From contig JASIBJ010000644.1 of the NCBI GenBank assembly GCA_030045215.1, positions 1 through 28,482 on the forward strand: a stretch of 28,482 bases of DNA, given 5' to 3'. Below are positions 28,134-28,482 of the stretch, in pieces. Source of the stretch: Streptosporangiaceae bacterium. Its GTDB lineage: Bacteria > Actinomycetota > Actinomycetes > Streptosporangiales > Streptosporangiaceae. The notes beneath the pieces are model-generated. The model made no database searches. It was not told the origin of the DNA and worked only from the letters and a program-made list of their open reading frames with translations. The stretch's first letter is position 1, and the number at the start of each line of letters is the position of its first letter. Both the position numbers and the translations under genes were made by a program.

Positions 28134-28482
28134 TCATGGGCGTGGATTGCTCTCCGGTGTCGGCTCCTGACCGGCGATGGCGCCAGTTCGTTCCCGCGCC
28201 GGAAATCCGGTAGCCAGGTCCAGGTCTATCTCGGCGGGATCGCCGGCTCGCCACGCGACATGCTGGTCCGGCCGGACGAGCAGGAACTCCTCGCGCCACG
28301 GGTAGCCGGGAGGCGGCTCGAGCAGCGTGAGCGGAATGCCGCGCGCGCGGGCGCGGGCGGCCACCGGCGCCGCGGGCTCGGTCGGCCCGAGGAGCGTGAA
28401 GCCGGGGCCGAGCCGGTCGTACAGGGACGAGCCGTCGGGCAGCCACGCGTGCGGCAGCCGCGCCCCCGGCTCGGCGGTCGGC
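28134..28482 (-). CDS. FAD-dependent aromatic monooxygenase, C-terminal part (5' end outside window)
   Basis: The minus-strand frame ending at 28134 stays open to the window edge. It reads PGARLPHAWLPDGSSLYDRL, then GPGFTLLGPTEPAAPVAARA, then GIPLTLLEPP and LLVRPDQHVAWRAGDP. This is the C-terminal thioredoxin-like domain of PheA/TfdB/MhpA-type flavoprotein hydroxylases, where PG-R-PH-WL-DG-SLYD and LVRPD-HVAWR are characteristic. About 115 residues are visible; the FAD-binding and substrate domains lie beyond 28482. The internal ATG at 28364 is not the start. The substrate is unknown. Confidence 0.82.
   Translation of the reverse strand, partial: PTAEPGARLPHAWLPDGSSLYDRLGPGFTLLGPTEPAAPVAARARARGIPLTLLEPPPGYPWREEFLLVRPDQHVAWRAGDPAEIDLDLATGFPARERTGAIAGQEPTPESNPRP

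Noticed and set aside
1..28482. CRISPR array, prophage, IS element or defence island
   Set aside because: No regular repeats, transposase, integrase, phage or known defence signatures were found; most of the left half is conserved chromosomal core.

Overview
The window comes from a high-GC actinomycete. Nearly every gene has strongly GC-biased third codon positions. The gene content (WhiB1, SigR/RsrA, a PdtaS-type kinase, a TB7.3-like biotin carrier) is typical of Actinomycetota. The block from whiB1 to rsgA follows the order I remember for Mycobacterium tuberculosis Rv3219 (whiB1), Rv3220c (pdtaS), Rv3221c (TB7.3), Rv3221A/Rv3223c (rshA/sigH), Rv3226c (SRAP protein), Rv3227 (aroA) and Rv3228 (rsgA). 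That is a conserved chromosomal core locus, not a mobile element. The genus cannot be fixed from sequence alone; a soil Streptosporangiales- or Streptomyces-like organism fits. I see no IS element, prophage, tRNA, rRNA or CRISPR array.

Region 1 (1-5.3 kb): end of a diacylglycerol-kinase-like lipid kinase with a terminator; a 580-bp regulatory region with CRP-like palindromes leading to whiB1; a convergent pdtaS sensor kinase; and a divergent thiamine-diphosphate enzyme. Region 2 (5.3-11.3 kb, minus strand): sigR-rsrA, an intact membrane HD-GYP protein, a coupled degenerate HD protein, a biotin carboxylase and a 70-residue biotin carrier, with a DksA/TraR-like zinc protein just upstream of sigR. 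The sigR promoter has a perfect SigR autoregulatory motif, and the reading frame extends upstream almost to the predicted transcription start, suggesting the longer SigR' isoform known from Streptomyces. Region 3 (11.4-16.8 kb): SRAP DNA-repair protein, aroA, rsgA, an APH-fold kinase and hisN.

Region 4 (17-28.5 kb) is more accessory: a CBS protein, a universal stress protein, an MFS exporter divergent from an XRE regulator, a nucleotidyltransferase, a GAPDH gene broken by one in-frame amber codon, two methyltransferase-fold proteins (one Rsm22-like), an AlkZ-like winged-helix glycosylase with an HxQ motif, a nucleotidyltransferase fused to a CCxFF domain, a second APH-fold kinase, a cysteine-free DksA/TraR paralogue, and the C-terminal end of a FAD-dependent aromatic monooxygenase.

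The theme of the left half is redox, nitric oxide and nutrient stress control (WhiB1, PdtaS, SigR/RsrA, probably cyclic-di-GMP turnover). Several genes without a Shine-Dalgarno have a TANNNT -10 box 6-8 nt before the start codon, pointing to leaderless transcripts. The most noteworthy observations are the amber-interrupted gap gene, the SigR promoter and isoform architecture, the HD-GYP/HD/biotin-carboxylase genes within the sigR-rsrA-TB7.3 cluster, the NTase-CCxFF fusion, and the likely CTG start of rsgA overlapping the aroA stop codon.
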